Shown here: positions 20,620 through 29,984 of the stretch, one piece after another
Layout of the letters: every line of letters begins with the position of its first letter
How positions within the stretch are numbered: position 1 is the stretch's first letter
Origin: Nocardioides kribbensis
Lineage (GTDB): Bacteria; Actinomycetota; Actinomycetes; Propionibacteriales; Nocardioidaceae
Direction of reading: 5' to 3'
Assembly: GCF_015070375.1 (NCBI RefSeq)
Contig: NZ_JADCLL010000004.1
Span: 297,672-361,671, forward strand
Length of the DNA stretch: 64,000 nucleotides
Made by a program: the position numbers and the translations under genes
The notes under the pieces: generated by a model
Databases searched by the model: none
The model's input: only the letters and a program-made list of their open reading frames with translations
Told to the model about the DNA's origin: nothing

Positions 20620-22338
20620 GTGACGACCACGCAGGCGCCGCGCCCGGGAGCGGCACGCGGGCTCTCCGGGACCGCGGCCGGCGAGACCCTCCCGACCGCG
20701 TGGCAGCGGGCCAGGGGCCGGCTGGGCGTCGAGGACCCCTTCATCGGCTGGTCGGCCGCACTGGGCCTCGCCCTGCTCGCGCTCGTGCTGCGGCTGTGGC
20801 GCCTGGGCGAGCCGAAGGTCTTCGAGTTCGACGAGACCTACTACGCCAAGGACGCGTGGTCGCTGGTCAACCACGGCTACGTCCGCGAGTACGTCGACGG
20901 TGCCGACGAGAAGATCCTCGCCGGCACGACCACGGGGGTGTGGAAGGGCGATCCGTCGATGATCGTGCACCCCGAGGTCGGCAAGTGGCTGATCGGGCTG
21001 GGCGAGAAGGTCTTCGGCATGGAGCCCTTCGGCTGGCGGGTCGCCTCGGCCGTCGTGGGCGCCCTCATGGTGCTCGTGATGTGCCGCCTGGCGCGACGGG
21101 TCACCGGGTCGACCGTGCTCGGCCTGGTCGCGGGGCTGCTGCTCATGCTCGACGGGCTGCAGTTCGTGCTGTCGCGCCTGGCGCTCCTGGACATCTTCCT
21201 GGCCTTCTTCACCCTCTGTGCGGTGGCGTGCCTGGTCAACGACCGCGACTGGCACCGCGCCCGCATGGCCCGCCTGCAGCCCGTGCCGCTCACCGGGGGG
21301 TGGGGACCCGTGCGCGGGCTGCTGCTGCGCCCGTGGCTGCTGCTGGGCGGGGTCTGCTTCGGCCTGGCGATCGGCACCAAGTGGACCGCGCTCTACCCCC
21401 TCGCCGCACTCGGCGTCCTGGTGTGGCTGTGGAGCAGCGGGGCGCGGCGCTCCTTCGGCGTGCGCGCGGCCGTGCTCCGCTCGGCGGTGGTCGACGGCCT
21501 GCCGGCCTTCGTGCAGCTGGTCGGCGTCGCCGCGGTGGTCTACGTCGGCACGTGGGGCGGGTGGCTGGTGCACGCCGGGCAGTACGAGGAGGCGCTCTCC
21601 TCGACGCAGTACACGCAGTTCACCGGGCAGGGCCACTGCGAGGGCGACTCCTTCGTCTCCGACGACCCCGACCCCGACGCGCGCTGGCCCACCGCCACCG
21701 AGCCCGACGCCTCCGGCCCGGCCGAGGTCGTGCAGTCGCTGCGCTCGCTCTGGTACTACCACCAGGACGTCTACACCTTCCACACCAACTTCCTCGACTG
21801 CTCCACCCACAGCTACGCCTCGAAGCCCGCGGGGTGGCTGCTGCTCAACCGCTCGGTGGGCGTGGCCGCCGACACCGGCATCCAGCCCGGCACGCGCGGC
21901 TGCACCGCCCCGGAGGGCAGCGACTGCCTGCGTCAGGTGCTCCTGCTGGGCACCCCCACGATCTGGTGGGCCGGCATCCTGGCGCTGGTGTTCTCGGCCG
22001 CGATGTGGATCGGGGCCCGCGACTGGCGCCACGGCCTGGCCGTGGTCGGTGTGGCCTCGACCTGGCTGCCCTGGCTGGCCTACGACGACCGGCCGATCTT
22101 CTCCTTCTACGCCATCGTCACCCTGCCCTTCATCGTCCTGTCGTTGACGCTGGCCATCGGGGCGCTGGTCGGCCGGCGGCGCGGCCCCTCCACCCGCCGC
22201 ACCGTCGGCGTCGTCGTCGCCGGGGCCTTCCTCGTGCTGACCCTGGTCAACTTCGCGTGGTTCTGGCCGATCTGGACCAACGGGCTGCTCACCAACGGCG
22301 AGTGGCTGGACCGGATGTGGTTCGCCCGCTGGATCTGA
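20620..22338 (+). CDS. pmt: Dolichyl-phosphate-mannose--protein mannosyltransferase
   Basis: Polytopic membrane glycosyltransferase that transfers mannose from polyprenyl-phosphate-mannose to Ser/Thr of exported proteins. The 572-residue product has a cytoplasmic N-terminus, about ten hydrophobic helices, and the catalytic DE in FEFDETYYAKDAWSL of the first external loop. Further family marks are HPEVGKWLIGLGEKVFG, FYAIVTLPF and the C-terminal TNGEWLDRMWF. The GTG at 20620 is the best start, as the frame upstream is spurious. Secreted proteins such as RpfB and the lipoproteins here could be substrates (inference). Confidence 0.94.
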   Translation: MTTTQAPRPGAARGLSGTAAGETLPTAWQRARGRLGVEDPFIGWSAALGLALLALVLRLWRLGEPKVFEFDETYYAKDAWSLVNHGYVREYVDGADEKILAGTTTGVWKGDPSMIVHPEVGKWLIGLGEKVFGMEPFGWRVASAVVGALMVLVMCRLARRVTGSTVLGLVAGLLLMLDGLQFVLSRLALLDIFLAFFTLCAVACLVNDRDWHRARMARLQPVPLTGGWGPVRGLLLRPWLLLGGVCFGLAIGTKWTALYPLAALGVLVWLWSSGARRSFGVRAAVLRSAVVDGLPAFVQLVGVAAVVYVGTWGGWLVHAGQYEEALSSTQYTQFTGQGHCEGDSFVSDDPDPDARWPTATEPDASGPAEVVQSLRSLWYYHQDVYTFHTNFLDCSTHSYASKPAGWLLLNRSVGVAADTGIQPGTRGCTAPEGSDCLRQVLLLGTPTIWWAGILALVFSAAMWIGARDWRHGLAVVGVASTWLPWLAYDDRPIFSFYAIVTLPFIVLSLTLAIGALVGRRRGPSTRRTVGVVVAGAFLVLTLVNFAWFWPIWTNGLLTNGEWLDRMWFARWI

Positions 22339-22344
22339 GGTCGG

Positions 22345-22363
22345 GCCGGCCACGGTGGCCGGC
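22345..22363. terminator. Hairpin after pmt
   Basis: GCCGGCCAC at 22345-22353 and GTGGCCGGC at 22355-22363 form a perfect 9-base stem just after the pmt stop. There is no U-run, as is usual in this GC range. It may terminate or attenuate transcription before the next gene. Confidence 0.5.
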
Positions 22364-22382
22364 GACGCCTAGGCTGCCCGTC

Positions 22383-22808
22383 ATGAGCGCCTTCACCCCC
22401 GGCTGGGACAGCCTGCCCGAGCCGCTGCTGGCCTTCTGGACCGAGCGCCACCTGTGCACGCTGACCACCCTGCGGCCCGACGGGCGCCCGCACGTCGTGC
22501 CGGTGGGGGTCGCGCTCGACCCGGAGCGCGCCTGTGCGTGGGTGATCACCTCGGCGACCAGCCGCAAGGCGCTCAACCTCGCCGACCCGGCCGGCTCCCG
22601 GCTGGTGGCCGCCTGCCAGGTCGACGGCGCGCGGTGGTCGACCGTGGAGGGCACCGCCGAGGTGGTCGACGACCGCGAGCAGGTCGCCCGGGCCGAGGAG
22701 CGGTACGCCGCGCGCTACCGCCAGCCGCGGGAGAACCCCGCCCGCGTGGCCCTGCGGATCGAGGTCGCCCGCTTCGTCTTCGGCCCCGGCCTGCTGCGCG
22801 CCGCCTGA
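22383..22808 (+). CDS. PPOX-class flavin/F420-dependent oxidoreductase
   Basis: A 141-residue split beta-barrel protein of the pyridoxamine-phosphate-oxidase superfamily. It has FWTERHLCTLTTLRPDGRPHV near the N-terminus, VWVITSATSRKALNL with the phosphate-binding Ser/Arg/Lys, and FVFGPGLL at the end. Small actinobacterial members of this size often use F420; the residues here do not settle FMN versus F420. It follows pmt by 44 bases with a hairpin between, so it may have its own promoter. Confidence 0.85.
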   Translation: MSAFTPGWDSLPEPLLAFWTERHLCTLTTLRPDGRPHVVPVGVALDPERACAWVITSATSRKALNLADPAGSRLVAACQVDGARWSTVEGTAEVVDDREQVARAEERYAARYRQPRENPARVALRIEVARFVFGPGLLRAA

Positions 22809-22877
22809 CCCGGGCGCCGCCGCGCCGAGGGTCCCCCGCCCGGCTCACCGAGCGCGCGGCGGTTAGCGTGGTGGCCA

Positions 22878-25118
22878 GTGAGCCCGTCCCCCGCGCGCGC
22901 AACGCACCTGCGCACCGACGTCCAGGGACTGCGTGCCGTCGCGGTCGTCACCGTCGTCCTGGGCCACCTCGACCTCGGCCCCCTCACCGGGGGGTTCGTC
23001 GGCGTCGACGTGTTCTTCGTCGTCTCGGGCTTCCTCATCACTCAGCTCATGCTGCGCGAGGTCGCCCGCACGGGCGGCCTCTCGCTCACCGACTTCTACG
23101 CCCGCCGCGCCCGACGGATCCTGCCGGCGGCCTCGCTGGTCCTGGTGGCCACCGCGGTCGCCTCGGCGCTGTGGCTGGGCCCGCTGCGCGCCCCCGAGGC
23201 GTTCGTCGACGTCGTGTGGGCCGCGGCCTTCGCGGCCAACGTCCGCTTCGCCGAGCGCGGCACCGACTACTTCGCGCTGGACCTCTCCCCCTCGCCGGTC
23301 CAGCACTACTGGTCGCTGGCGGTCGAGGAGCAGTTCTACGTCGTGTGGCCGCTGCTGCTGCTCGCCGTCGTGCTCCTGGCCCGGCGCCGCCACCGGGCCC
23401 GTGCCTCCGACCGGGCCGCCGGGCCCGACCAGCCCGCCCCGCCCGCCCAGCCGGTGCCGCTGGGAGCGCTGGCCGGTGTGCTGGTGGTCGTGGCCGCCGC
23501 CAGCCTGGCCTGGTCGGCGCACCGCACGGGCGAGACCCCGACGGCGGCGTACTTCTCGAGCCTGACCCGCGCGTGGGAGCTGGCTCTGGGGGCGCTCGGT
23601 GCGGTGGCCGTCGCCGCCTGGCCCGCGAGGCGCACCCTGCCCCGCGCGGTCGTCGAGCCGCTGGCGCTGGCCGGGCTGGCCGCCGTCGGCTGGGCCTGCC
23701 TGCGGCTGACGCCGGCCACCCCCTTCCCCGGCACCGCCGCGCTGGTGCCCGTGCTCGGCACCCTCGCGGTGCTGCTCGCCGGCGCGACGGCCACGCGCTC
23801 GCTGGTCGACCGGGCGCTGTCGCTGCGTGCGCTGCAGCTGCTCGGCGGCTGGTCGTACTCGATCTACCTGTGGCACTGGCCGCTCGTCGTCATCCCCTCC
23901 GTGCACGTCGACCGGGCGCTCACGCTCGGCGAGAAGATCGCCCTGGCCGGGCTGACCCTGCTGCTGGCCGCGCTCACCACGCGCCTCGTCGAGGACCCCG
24001 TACGCCGCGCCCGCGGCCTCGCGCTGCCGTGGCGCGGGCTGGTGCTCTACCCCACCACGCTGGCCCTCGTCGTGTCCTCGGCGGTGGCCGCCGGCGCCTA
24101 CGTGCAGCGCACGCAGGGCGAGGTCGGCCGCGGCGCGGCGATCACGCTGCCCGACGACTGGCGGCGCGAGCTCGGCACCGACGACCCGGCCACCGCCCTG
24201 GTGCGCGCCTCGGCGCGGGCCAGCCGTGAGGGGCGTGCCGTGCCGCGTCGCCTCAGCCCCCCGCTGACCCGCCTGCTCGACTCCACCGCCGACCTCGCCG
24301 GCTGCGACTACCGCGACGACACCAACCGCGAGCTGTGTCCCCGCGGCGACCAGGACGCCGAGCGCACCGTGGTGCTGCTGGGCGACTCCCACGCCCGCCA
24401 CTGGATCCCGGCGCTCGAGCCGATCGCGGAGCAGGCCGGCTACCGCGCCTACTACCTGGCCAAGCCCCAGTGCGTGCCGTGGCTGGTGACCTCGCTGCGC
24501 GGCGGCACCACGGAGCCCTTCACCGCCTGCGACGACTTCAAGCGCTGGGCGCTGGAGCAGGTCGAGCGGCTCCAGCCCGACCTCGTGGTCGTCTCGAGCT
24601 CACCGGGCACCAGCAGGGGCGTGCTCGTCGACGGCGAGGTGGTCGACGACCCCGAGGAGACCGCCCGCGCGGTGCGTCGCGGCACGACCGCCCTGCTGGA
24701 GCGACTCGACGCCGCGGCGGGGCGGACGGTGCTGCTGGCCGACGTGCCGATCCTGGCCGACGACCCGGGGCCGTGCCTGTCCTCGCGCCCGCGGTCGCTG
24801 CGGGCCTGCCTGACCCACGAGCGTCCCGACCACCGCGCCGCGGCCGCCGCACAGGTGCGGGCGGCGGACGCCGTCGGTGTCGCTTCGGTGCGCACGCGGC
24901 AGTGGTTCTGCGCGGGCGACGACTGTCCCGCCGTGGTCGGCTCGACGGTGCCCTACCGCGACGGCGGGCACGTCACCACGCAGTACGCCGAGCAGCTGGC
25001 CCGCCCGCTGGGGGTGTCGCTGGGCCTGCTCAGGCGCAGGAGTTCGCGAAGCGCACCAGGTCGAAGGCGCTGTAGTGCGACGGGTCGTCGTGGGGGCCCT
25101 GCACCGGCCGCACCGTGA
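22878..25118 (+). CDS. Acyltransferase 3 with SGNH domain (OafA/YrhL type)
   Basis: Membrane acyltransferase of about 746 residues. The N-terminal 400 residues carry about ten helices and the AT3 motifs VQGLRAVAVVTVVLGHLDLG, GGFVGVDVFFVVSGFLIT and WSYSIYLWHWPLVV. The C-terminal exported SGNH hydrolase domain has VVLLGDSHARHW (Ser about 503) and DGGHVTTQYAEQL (Asp/His). Such proteins O-acetylate cell-surface glycans. The GTG start at 22878 is near the promoter side. The last 25 residues are Arg/Ser/Pro-rich and overlap the convergent esterase by 89 bases, so the 3' end is unusual. Confidence 0.9.
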   Translation: MSPSPARATHLRTDVQGLRAVAVVTVVLGHLDLGPLTGGFVGVDVFFVVSGFLITQLMLREVARTGGLSLTDFYARRARRILPAASLVLVATAVASALWLGPLRAPEAFVDVVWAAAFAANVRFAERGTDYFALDLSPSPVQHYWSLAVEEQFYVVWPLLLLAVVLLARRRHRARASDRAAGPDQPAPPAQPVPLGALAGVLVVVAAASLAWSAHRTGETPTAAYFSSLTRAWELALGALGAVAVAAWPARRTLPRAVVEPLALAGLAAVGWACLRLTPATPFPGTAALVPVLGTLAVLLAGATATRSLVDRALSLRALQLLGGWSYSIYLWHWPLVVIPSVHVDRALTLGEKIALAGLTLLLAALTTRLVEDPVRRARGLALPWRGLVLYPTTLALVVSSAVAAGAYVQRTQGEVGRGAAITLPDDWRRELGTDDPATALVRASARASREGRAVPRRLSPPLTRLLDSTADLAGCDYRDDTNRELCPRGDQDAERTVVLLGDSHARHWIPALEPIAEQAGYRAYYLAKPQCVPWLVTSLRGGTTEPFTACDDFKRWALEQVERLQPDLVVVSSSPGTSRGVLVDGEVVDDPEETARAVRRGTTALLERLDAAAGRTVLLADVPILADDPGPCLSSRPRSLRACLTHERPDHRAAAAAQVRAADAVGVASVRTRQWFCAGDDCPAVVGSTVPYRDGGHVTTQYAEQLARPLGVSLGLLRRRSSRSAPGRRRCSATGRRGGPAPAAP

Positions 25119-25848
25119 CCTCGGCGCCGGCCTCGCGCAGCCGCCCCGCCATGACCTCGGTGTTGTCCTCGAAGGGCACGTAGGGGTCGACGGGCGAGGC
25201 GACGAAGCGGTAGCGCACGTCGGCGGGGAAGCGCGAGGCGTTGTCCACGGGGTTGCGGACGAAGGGCCACGGCTCGCCGTCGTAGGCGGCGCGGATGAAG
25301 CCGTCGGCGCCCGGCACGTTGCCCATCGTGCGCATGTCGACGGCGGCCTTCACGCCGTACCAGCACGGCGGCGACTCGATGCCGTGCACGACGGCGTTGA
25401 GCGAGGTGGTGGCGCCCATCGAGGTGCCGATGAAGAGCTTGACCTCCGCGCCGCCCTGCTCCTCGGCCCACGCGATGAGGCGCTCGGTGTCCTCGGTGGA
25501 GGCGGGGTTGCCCCAGGCCTCCCGGTGGAAGAGGGACGAGGCGACCACCCAGCCGTCGCGCCGCAGCGCGTCGAGCCACGGACCGTCCATCTTGTCGTTG
25601 ACGTTGCCGCCCTGGCCGTGGAAGAAGACGGCCACGCCCTTGGGCTCGTCGGTGGGCGGCAGGTTGAGGCGCACCGGCTGTCCCGCGAGCACCGAGGTGA
25701 CCTGCTCACCGGGGTGCTCGCCGCTGGCCCCGGTCGTGGCGAGCACGAGCCCGAGCGCGAGGACCCCGGCGAGCACGGCCTGGGCCACGCGCTTGGGCAC
25801 CGACGAGCGACGCCGAGGGGCTCCGGGGATCGTCGACGGCGAGGTCAT
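25030..25848 (-). CDS. Secreted alpha/beta hydrolase (esterase-like)
   Basis: A 272-residue exported hydrolase. The N-terminus has basic residues (APRRRSSVPKRV) then a hydrophobic core (VLAGVLALGLVLATTGA), a signal peptide. The hydrolase core reads GVAVFFHGQGGNVND (oxyanion region) and LFIGTSMGATTS with the nucleophile Ser in GTSMG; SPVDPYVPFEDN and QGPHDDPSHYS supply candidate acid and His. The substrate is unknown. It converges on the acyltransferase gene and the two overlap by 89 bases. The ATG at 25848 was chosen for the signal peptide. Confidence 0.85.
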   Translation of the reverse strand: MTSPSTIPGAPRRRSSVPKRVAQAVLAGVLALGLVLATTGASGEHPGEQVTSVLAGQPVRLNLPPTDEPKGVAVFFHGQGGNVNDKMDGPWLDALRRDGWVVASSLFHREAWGNPASTEDTERLIAWAEEQGGAEVKLFIGTSMGATTSLNAVVHGIESPPCWYGVKAAVDMRTMGNVPGADGFIRAAYDGEPWPFVRNPVDNASRFPADVRYRFVASPVDPYVPFEDNTEVMAGRLREAGAEVTVRPVQGPHDDPSHYSAFDLVRFANSCA

Positions 25849-26072
25849 GGCGTCGATTATCAACCGCGGCGGGCCGTTTCCCACATCGATCCGGCAGATC
25901 GGTGGCAGCGTTCCTGTCGACCCCACCGGTCCGGCGCCGCGGATCGAGACCGGATCGTGATGGCCGCCCGCTGGGATCCGCGGGTCCAGGGGCGGGTCGC
26001 CGGGTAGGAAGGGAGGCGTCGACGCGGGAGCTGCTCGGAGCCCCCGCACGGGCCGAGGAACGGCGGTGGCGG

Positions 26073-27104
26073 ATGCTCTCGCGACGCACGCGCACCCAGG
26101 TGCCGGCCCTCGTGCTCGCACTCGCCGCGGCGCTCGCCGGGTGCGCACCGGCGGGTGAGGAGGGCGCGGCCGGCGACCTGACGGTGCCGGTCGGAGCCCC
26201 GACCTACGACGTCGCCGCGCCGGCGTGGGCCGTCGGCCGGTCGCTGCACGTGGGTGACGTCGAGCTCGACGTGCGCCCCGCGCCCGAGGCGTTCGTCGTG
26301 ACGACCGCCGGCGTCTACTACCTGGCCCGCGGCACGCTGTGGTTCACCGACGGCGCCGACCCCGTGGCGGTCGCGGAGGTGGACACCGACCGGCTGGCCC
26401 TGTCCACCGACGGGCGGCACCTGGGCCTGCTCGACCGGGTGCACGGGCCCACCGACGCGGCCGGCGTCGCGGCGGCGGTCGCCGTCGTGCTCGACGTGAC
26501 CACCGGCAAGGAGGTGCTGCGGACCCGTCCCGCGCGGCCCACGGTCGACGTCGCCGCGCTCTACGCCGCGCAGCCCCCGACGTTCCTCGGGTTCGACGAG
26601 GACGCCGCCTACGTCGCTGACCCCCTGGTCGACGGCGTCACCCGGCTGCCGCTCGACGGCGGGCCGGGCGGGCCGGCCCCCGACGACCTGCGGGTGGACC
26701 GCTCCCTGGGCTCCGAGGTCGACGTCGTGCGGACGACGGCGGGCCACCTGAGGCTGGCCCGCGACGGTGAGCGGCCCGACGCCCGCGCCCTGCTGTCGCC
26801 GGCCGGCGACCTGATCCACCCCCTGGGCGCAGCGACCCCGCCCCGGGCCTACGACGCCGCCTCGGGGGTGCCGGTGCGCTTCGACCCGGGCGAGCGGTGG
26901 TTCCAGCTCGGCGGCTGGATCGACCAGGACACCTACTACGGCGCGGCGAGCGCCGACGGCTCCTCGGCCGGGCCCAGCGGGCGCACCGTGGTCGTCGCCT
27001 GCGACGTCAGGGCACCGCGGTGCCGACCGGTCAGCGCGGAGTTCCAGCTGCCGACCGGCCCGGAGCTGGTCTTCGGCACCGGCAGCCCCGCGACCGCTCG
27101 CTGA
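26073..27104 (+). CDS. Lipoprotein of unknown function
   Basis: A 343-residue exported lipoprotein. The signal peptide MLSRRTRTQVPALVLALAAA ends in the lipobox LAGC at about residues 22-25. The mature part looks like a beta-rich propeller or sensor domain (GVYYLARGTLWFTDGAD, LALSTDGRHLGLLD, AAYVADPLVDGV). I recognise no catalytic motif. Two late cysteines (VACDVRAPRC) may form a disulfide. A perfect 16-base stem follows the stop, shared with the convergent helicase gene. Confidence 0.8.
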   Translation: MLSRRTRTQVPALVLALAAALAGCAPAGEEGAAGDLTVPVGAPTYDVAAPAWAVGRSLHVGDVELDVRPAPEAFVVTTAGVYYLARGTLWFTDGADPVAVAEVDTDRLALSTDGRHLGLLDRVHGPTDAAGVAAAVAVVLDVTTGKEVLRTRPARPTVDVAALYAAQPPTFLGFDEDAAYVADPLVDGVTRLPLDGGPGGPAPDDLRVDRSLGSEVDVVRTTAGHLRLARDGERPDARALLSPAGDLIHPLGAATPPRAYDAASGVPVRFDPGERWFQLGGWIDQDTYYGAASADGSSAGPSGRTVVVACDVRAPRCRPVSAEFQLPTGPELVFGTGSPATAR

Positions 27105-27135
27105 GCCGTCCCGGGGCCGGGCCCCGGGACGGCTC
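27103..27135. terminator. Bidirectional terminator hairpin
   Basis: GAGCCGTCCCGGGGCC at 27103-27118 pairs perfectly with 27120-27135. It lies exactly between the stops of the lipoprotein gene (27104) and the convergent helicase gene (27136), and starts inside the first stop codon. Confidence 0.85.
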
Positions 27136-29259
27136 TCAGCCGCGCGCCTGGAGCGCCTCGGTCAGGAGCGCCACCAGCGCCTCGAGCTGCACGTCGACCG
27201 AGCTGGACACCTCGTCGTCGGAGCCGTCGAGCGCCCGGGCGGCCAGACCGGCCTTGCTGTCGATGAGCTCGGCGACCTTGGTGTCGATGGTCTGCGCCGC
27301 GATGATCCGCCACGCCGTCACCGGCTCGGCCTGGCCGATGCGGTGGATCCGGTCGATGGCCTGGGTCTGCTCCGCGTCGGTCCACGACAGCTCGGCGAGC
27401 ACCAGGTTGGAGGCCACCTGGAGGTTGAGCCCCACGCCGGCCGCCATCAGCGAGCAGACGACGATCTGGACGTCGGGGTCCTCCACGAAGGCGTCGATGT
27501 TCTTCTGCCGTACGCGCGGGGTCTGGTCGCCGCGGATCGAGGCGTAGCTGATGCCCCGCTTGGCGAAGGTCTCCTCCGCGACGTCCATGACGTCGAGGTG
27601 CTTGGCGAAGAAGACGACCTTGCCGACGTTGCGCGCCAGCTGCGCGGCGTAGTCGGCCGCGAGACCGGCCTTGGCCTGGCCGATGCGCCGCATCATCGAG
27701 AACACGTTCTCGTCGGTCTTCGTGGTCGTGGTGTCCTCGCGCTCCCACGTCGCGACCCGGCGCACCAGCTCGTGGTCGATGCCGGCCACGGTGCGGCCCG
27801 AGGTGCGGGTGGCCAGCGCGGTGTCGTAGCGCGCGACCATGCGGCGGGCCAGCTCGCGCTCGGCCTCGCGGATGGAGCGGCCGATCTCGTCGTCGAGCTC
27901 GACGGGCAGGTCGGCGACGCGACGGGCGGGGATGTCGGAGGCCACGTCGACCTTGCGGCGCCGCACGATGCCCATGTCGACGACGGCCGCGCGGGCCGCG
28001 GGGTAGAACGCCGGGTCGGCCGGGGTCATCCCGGTCTCCTCCAGCTTCTCCATCAGCCGGGCGCGCGGGGTCTTGTCGTCGGTCCAGCCGAGGAACTGCC
28101 AGATCGCGCGGAAGTCCTCGATGTCGTTGATCAGCGGCGTGCCGGTGAGCGCCATCAGCAGCGGCCGGGCGATGCGGGCGCGGATCCGCTCGGAGAGCTG
28201 GAGCACGTGCTGGGAGCGCTGGGAGGTCTTGTTCTTGATGAAGTGGGCCTCGTCGACCACCATGCCGCGGAAGCCGAGGTCGCCCAGCCAGCCCACGTGG
28301 CGGTCGAGGATCTCGTAGTTGACCACCACGATGTCGGCGAAGCCGTCGACGGTGTCGCCGTTGCCGTGGACCACCGTGACCGCGCGGTGCGGCGTCCAGC
28401 GCTCGGCCTCGCGGGCCCAGTTGGTCTTCACCACGTTGGGCACCACGACGAGCAGCGGGTAGGCCCCGGCCGCCTGCGCGGCCAGGAGCGCCTGGGCGGT
28501 CTTGCCCAGGCCCGGCTCGTCGGCCAGCAGGAAGGTGCGGTGGCCGTCGGCGGCGGCCTGCACGACCTGCGCCTGGTGGTGCATCAGCTCCAGGCGGCCC
28601 GGCGCCGCCACCGACGCGGTGTCGGGCAGCGGCATGCACGCGGAGTGGCCGCCGGCGTACTCGAAGGAGCGCAGCAGGGGGCCGATGAGCTCCCAGCCGG
28701 CCAGGCGCCGCGGGCGCGGCTCGGTGGGCTCGGCGTTGGCGAAGTCGGGCACCAGGAAGGGGTTGGCCAGCTTCCGGGCGATCACCGACTGCGGCACGAT
28801 CCGCTTCTCGGCCAGGCCGGTCGCCGGGGTCTCCTCGCGGTCGGCCACGACGCGCTGCTCGATGCCGGCGGCCTCGAGCATCTCGCGCTTGAGCAGGGCG
28901 GCCGACTCCGAGAGCCGCGCGTCCTCGGCCAGCAGCTGCAGCAGGGAGGTGTCGCGCGCCGCGGTCTTGGCCAGGATGGTGGCCACGCCGTCGAGGCGCT
29001 TGAGCTGCTCGGCGCGCTGGGCCTCGGTGACCTCCTCGTCGGCCTTGACGCGGGCCCGCTCCTCGCGCACCAGGATCGCGACGACCTGGAACTTGGTGCG
29101 CAGCGAGGAGGCGACCGACCCGCGGGCCACGCCGTTCTCGACCTCGCGCACGGCGCGCGCCAGCACCGGGATGATGCCCTCGTTGTCGATGTCGCGCACG
29201 CGCCGTTGGCGCGTCGCGGTGCGGGACCCGCCTGAGCGGCGCTGGTCTCGTCGAGCCAC
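27136..29259 (-). CDS. SNF2-family DEAD/DEAH helicase
   Basis: A 707-residue SF2 ATPase of the Snf2 group, which translocates on DNA and remodels or rewinds it. After a helical N-terminal region of 220 residues come Walker A ADEPGLGKT (246-254), motif II VVDEAHFIKN (DEAH at 336-339), motif III LTGTPLINDIEDF, and in the second lobe SYASIRGDQTP, GVGLNLQVASNLVL and the motif VI arginines in QAIDRIHRIGQ. The GTG at 29259 has a GAGGAGGAG ribosome binding site. Similarity to SMARCAL1-like annealing helicases is plausible, not proven. No nuclease or methylase neighbour ties it to a defence system. Confidence 0.92.
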   Translation of the reverse strand: MARRDQRRSGGSRTATRQRRVRDIDNEGIIPVLARAVREVENGVARGSVASSLRTKFQVVAILVREERARVKADEEVTEAQRAEQLKRLDGVATILAKTAARDTSLLQLLAEDARLSESAALLKREMLEAAGIEQRVVADREETPATGLAEKRIVPQSVIARKLANPFLVPDFANAEPTEPRPRRLAGWELIGPLLRSFEYAGGHSACMPLPDTASVAAPGRLELMHHQAQVVQAAADGHRTFLLADEPGLGKTAQALLAAQAAGAYPLLVVVPNVVKTNWAREAERWTPHRAVTVVHGNGDTVDGFADIVVVNYEILDRHVGWLGDLGFRGMVVDEAHFIKNKTSQRSQHVLQLSERIRARIARPLLMALTGTPLINDIEDFRAIWQFLGWTDDKTPRARLMEKLEETGMTPADPAFYPAARAAVVDMGIVRRRKVDVASDIPARRVADLPVELDDEIGRSIREAERELARRMVARYDTALATRTSGRTVAGIDHELVRRVATWEREDTTTTKTDENVFSMMRRIGQAKAGLAADYAAQLARNVGKVVFFAKHLDVMDVAEETFAKRGISYASIRGDQTPRVRQKNIDAFVEDPDVQIVVCSLMAAGVGLNLQVASNLVLAELSWTDAEQTQAIDRIHRIGQAEPVTAWRIIAAQTIDTKVAELIDSKAGLAARALDGSDDEVSSSVDVQLEALVALLTEALQARG

Positions 29260-29645
29260 GTACTCCTCCTCTGGAGCGCCCGGCGTGCACGACCCCGTCG
29301 CGGGGTGGCGGCCCGCGCCGGCGGCGCGGCGACCGTCTCGGACGCACGGGCCGGGCGGCCGCTGCGTCACGTGTCCATCGCGTGTCTCGGCCCCGACCCG
29401 ACCACGGGGGTTCGGGACGCCGAGGGGCTGCTGCCGGTCTCGGCGTGGAGCCGCGGCCACCGGGTGGTGACCGCCTGGCGGCTGCGGGCCGCCCCTGGCG
29501 CCACGGGCGCCGGGGCACCCGGAGGCGCCGCGACCATGGTAGCCGCACCCGGGCCGGTTAAGCACTCGGGCTCAGGCGCGGCGCGGCGGGCGCCGCCAGG
29601 CTGGTGGGCACACCGGCCACCCCGGCCCCGACCAGGAGGACCACC
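29260..29645. other. Intergenic region between divergent genes
   Basis: About 385 bases between the SNF2 gene and the yiaA-like gene. It must carry both divergent promoters. I see no convincing operator, RNA gene or short coding frame. The bases just before 29646 include an AGGAGGA ribosome binding site for the downstream gene. Confidence 0.5.
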
Positions 29646-29939
29646 ATGAGCTCGCCGAACCCCCGCAGCACCCAGAACACCACGGCCTTCTTCGCCCAGG
29701 CCGCGATCTCCTTCGGCGCCGCCCTGCTCGGCCTCGCGATCGCCGTGCTCTACCTGCCGGTCGACCCGTGGGTGCGGGCCTTCCTCGCGATGACCACGCT
29801 CTTCCTGGTCTCCTCCTCCTTCACCCTGGCCAAGGTCGTGCGCGACAACCAGGAGAACAGCGCGGTCACCACCCGTCTCGACCAGGCCCGCGTCGACAAG
29901 CTGCTGGCCGAGCACGACCCCTTCCGCGCCGTCTCCTGA
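29646..29939 (+). CDS. YiaA/YiaB-type two-helix inner membrane protein
   Basis: A 97-residue membrane protein with two hydrophobic helices, ISFGAALLGLAIAVLYLPV and AFLAMTTLFLVSSSFTLAKV, joined by a short turn (DPWVR), matching the YiaAB two-helix domain. The C-terminal tail is polar and probably cytoplasmic (RDNQENSAVTTRLDQARVD). The function of the family is unknown. The gene stands alone, with a strong AGGAGGA ribosome binding site. Confidence 0.85.
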   Translation: MSSPNPRSTQNTTAFFAQAAISFGAALLGLAIAVLYLPVDPWVRAFLAMTTLFLVSSSFTLAKVVRDNQENSAVTTRLDQARVDKLLAEHDPFRAVS

Positions 29940-29946
29940 GCCTCCC

Positions 29947-29976
29947 CGCCCGGGTCGGCACCGGTCGGCCCGGGCG
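29947..29976. terminator. Possible bidirectional hairpin
   Basis: CGCCCGGG at 29947-29954 pairs with CCCGGGCG at 29969-29976 across a 14-base loop. It lies between the convergent stops of the yiaA-like gene (29939) and the aldehyde dehydrogenase gene (29985). Confidence 0.45.
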
Positions 29977-29984
29977 CGCGCCGC

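Noticed and set aside
27136..29259. SNF2 helicase as part of an anti-phage system such as DISARM
   Set aside because: No methyltransferase, PLD nuclease or DUF1998 gene is adjacent. The neighbours are a lipoprotein and a two-helix membrane protein, so it looks like a stand-alone SNF2 ATPase.
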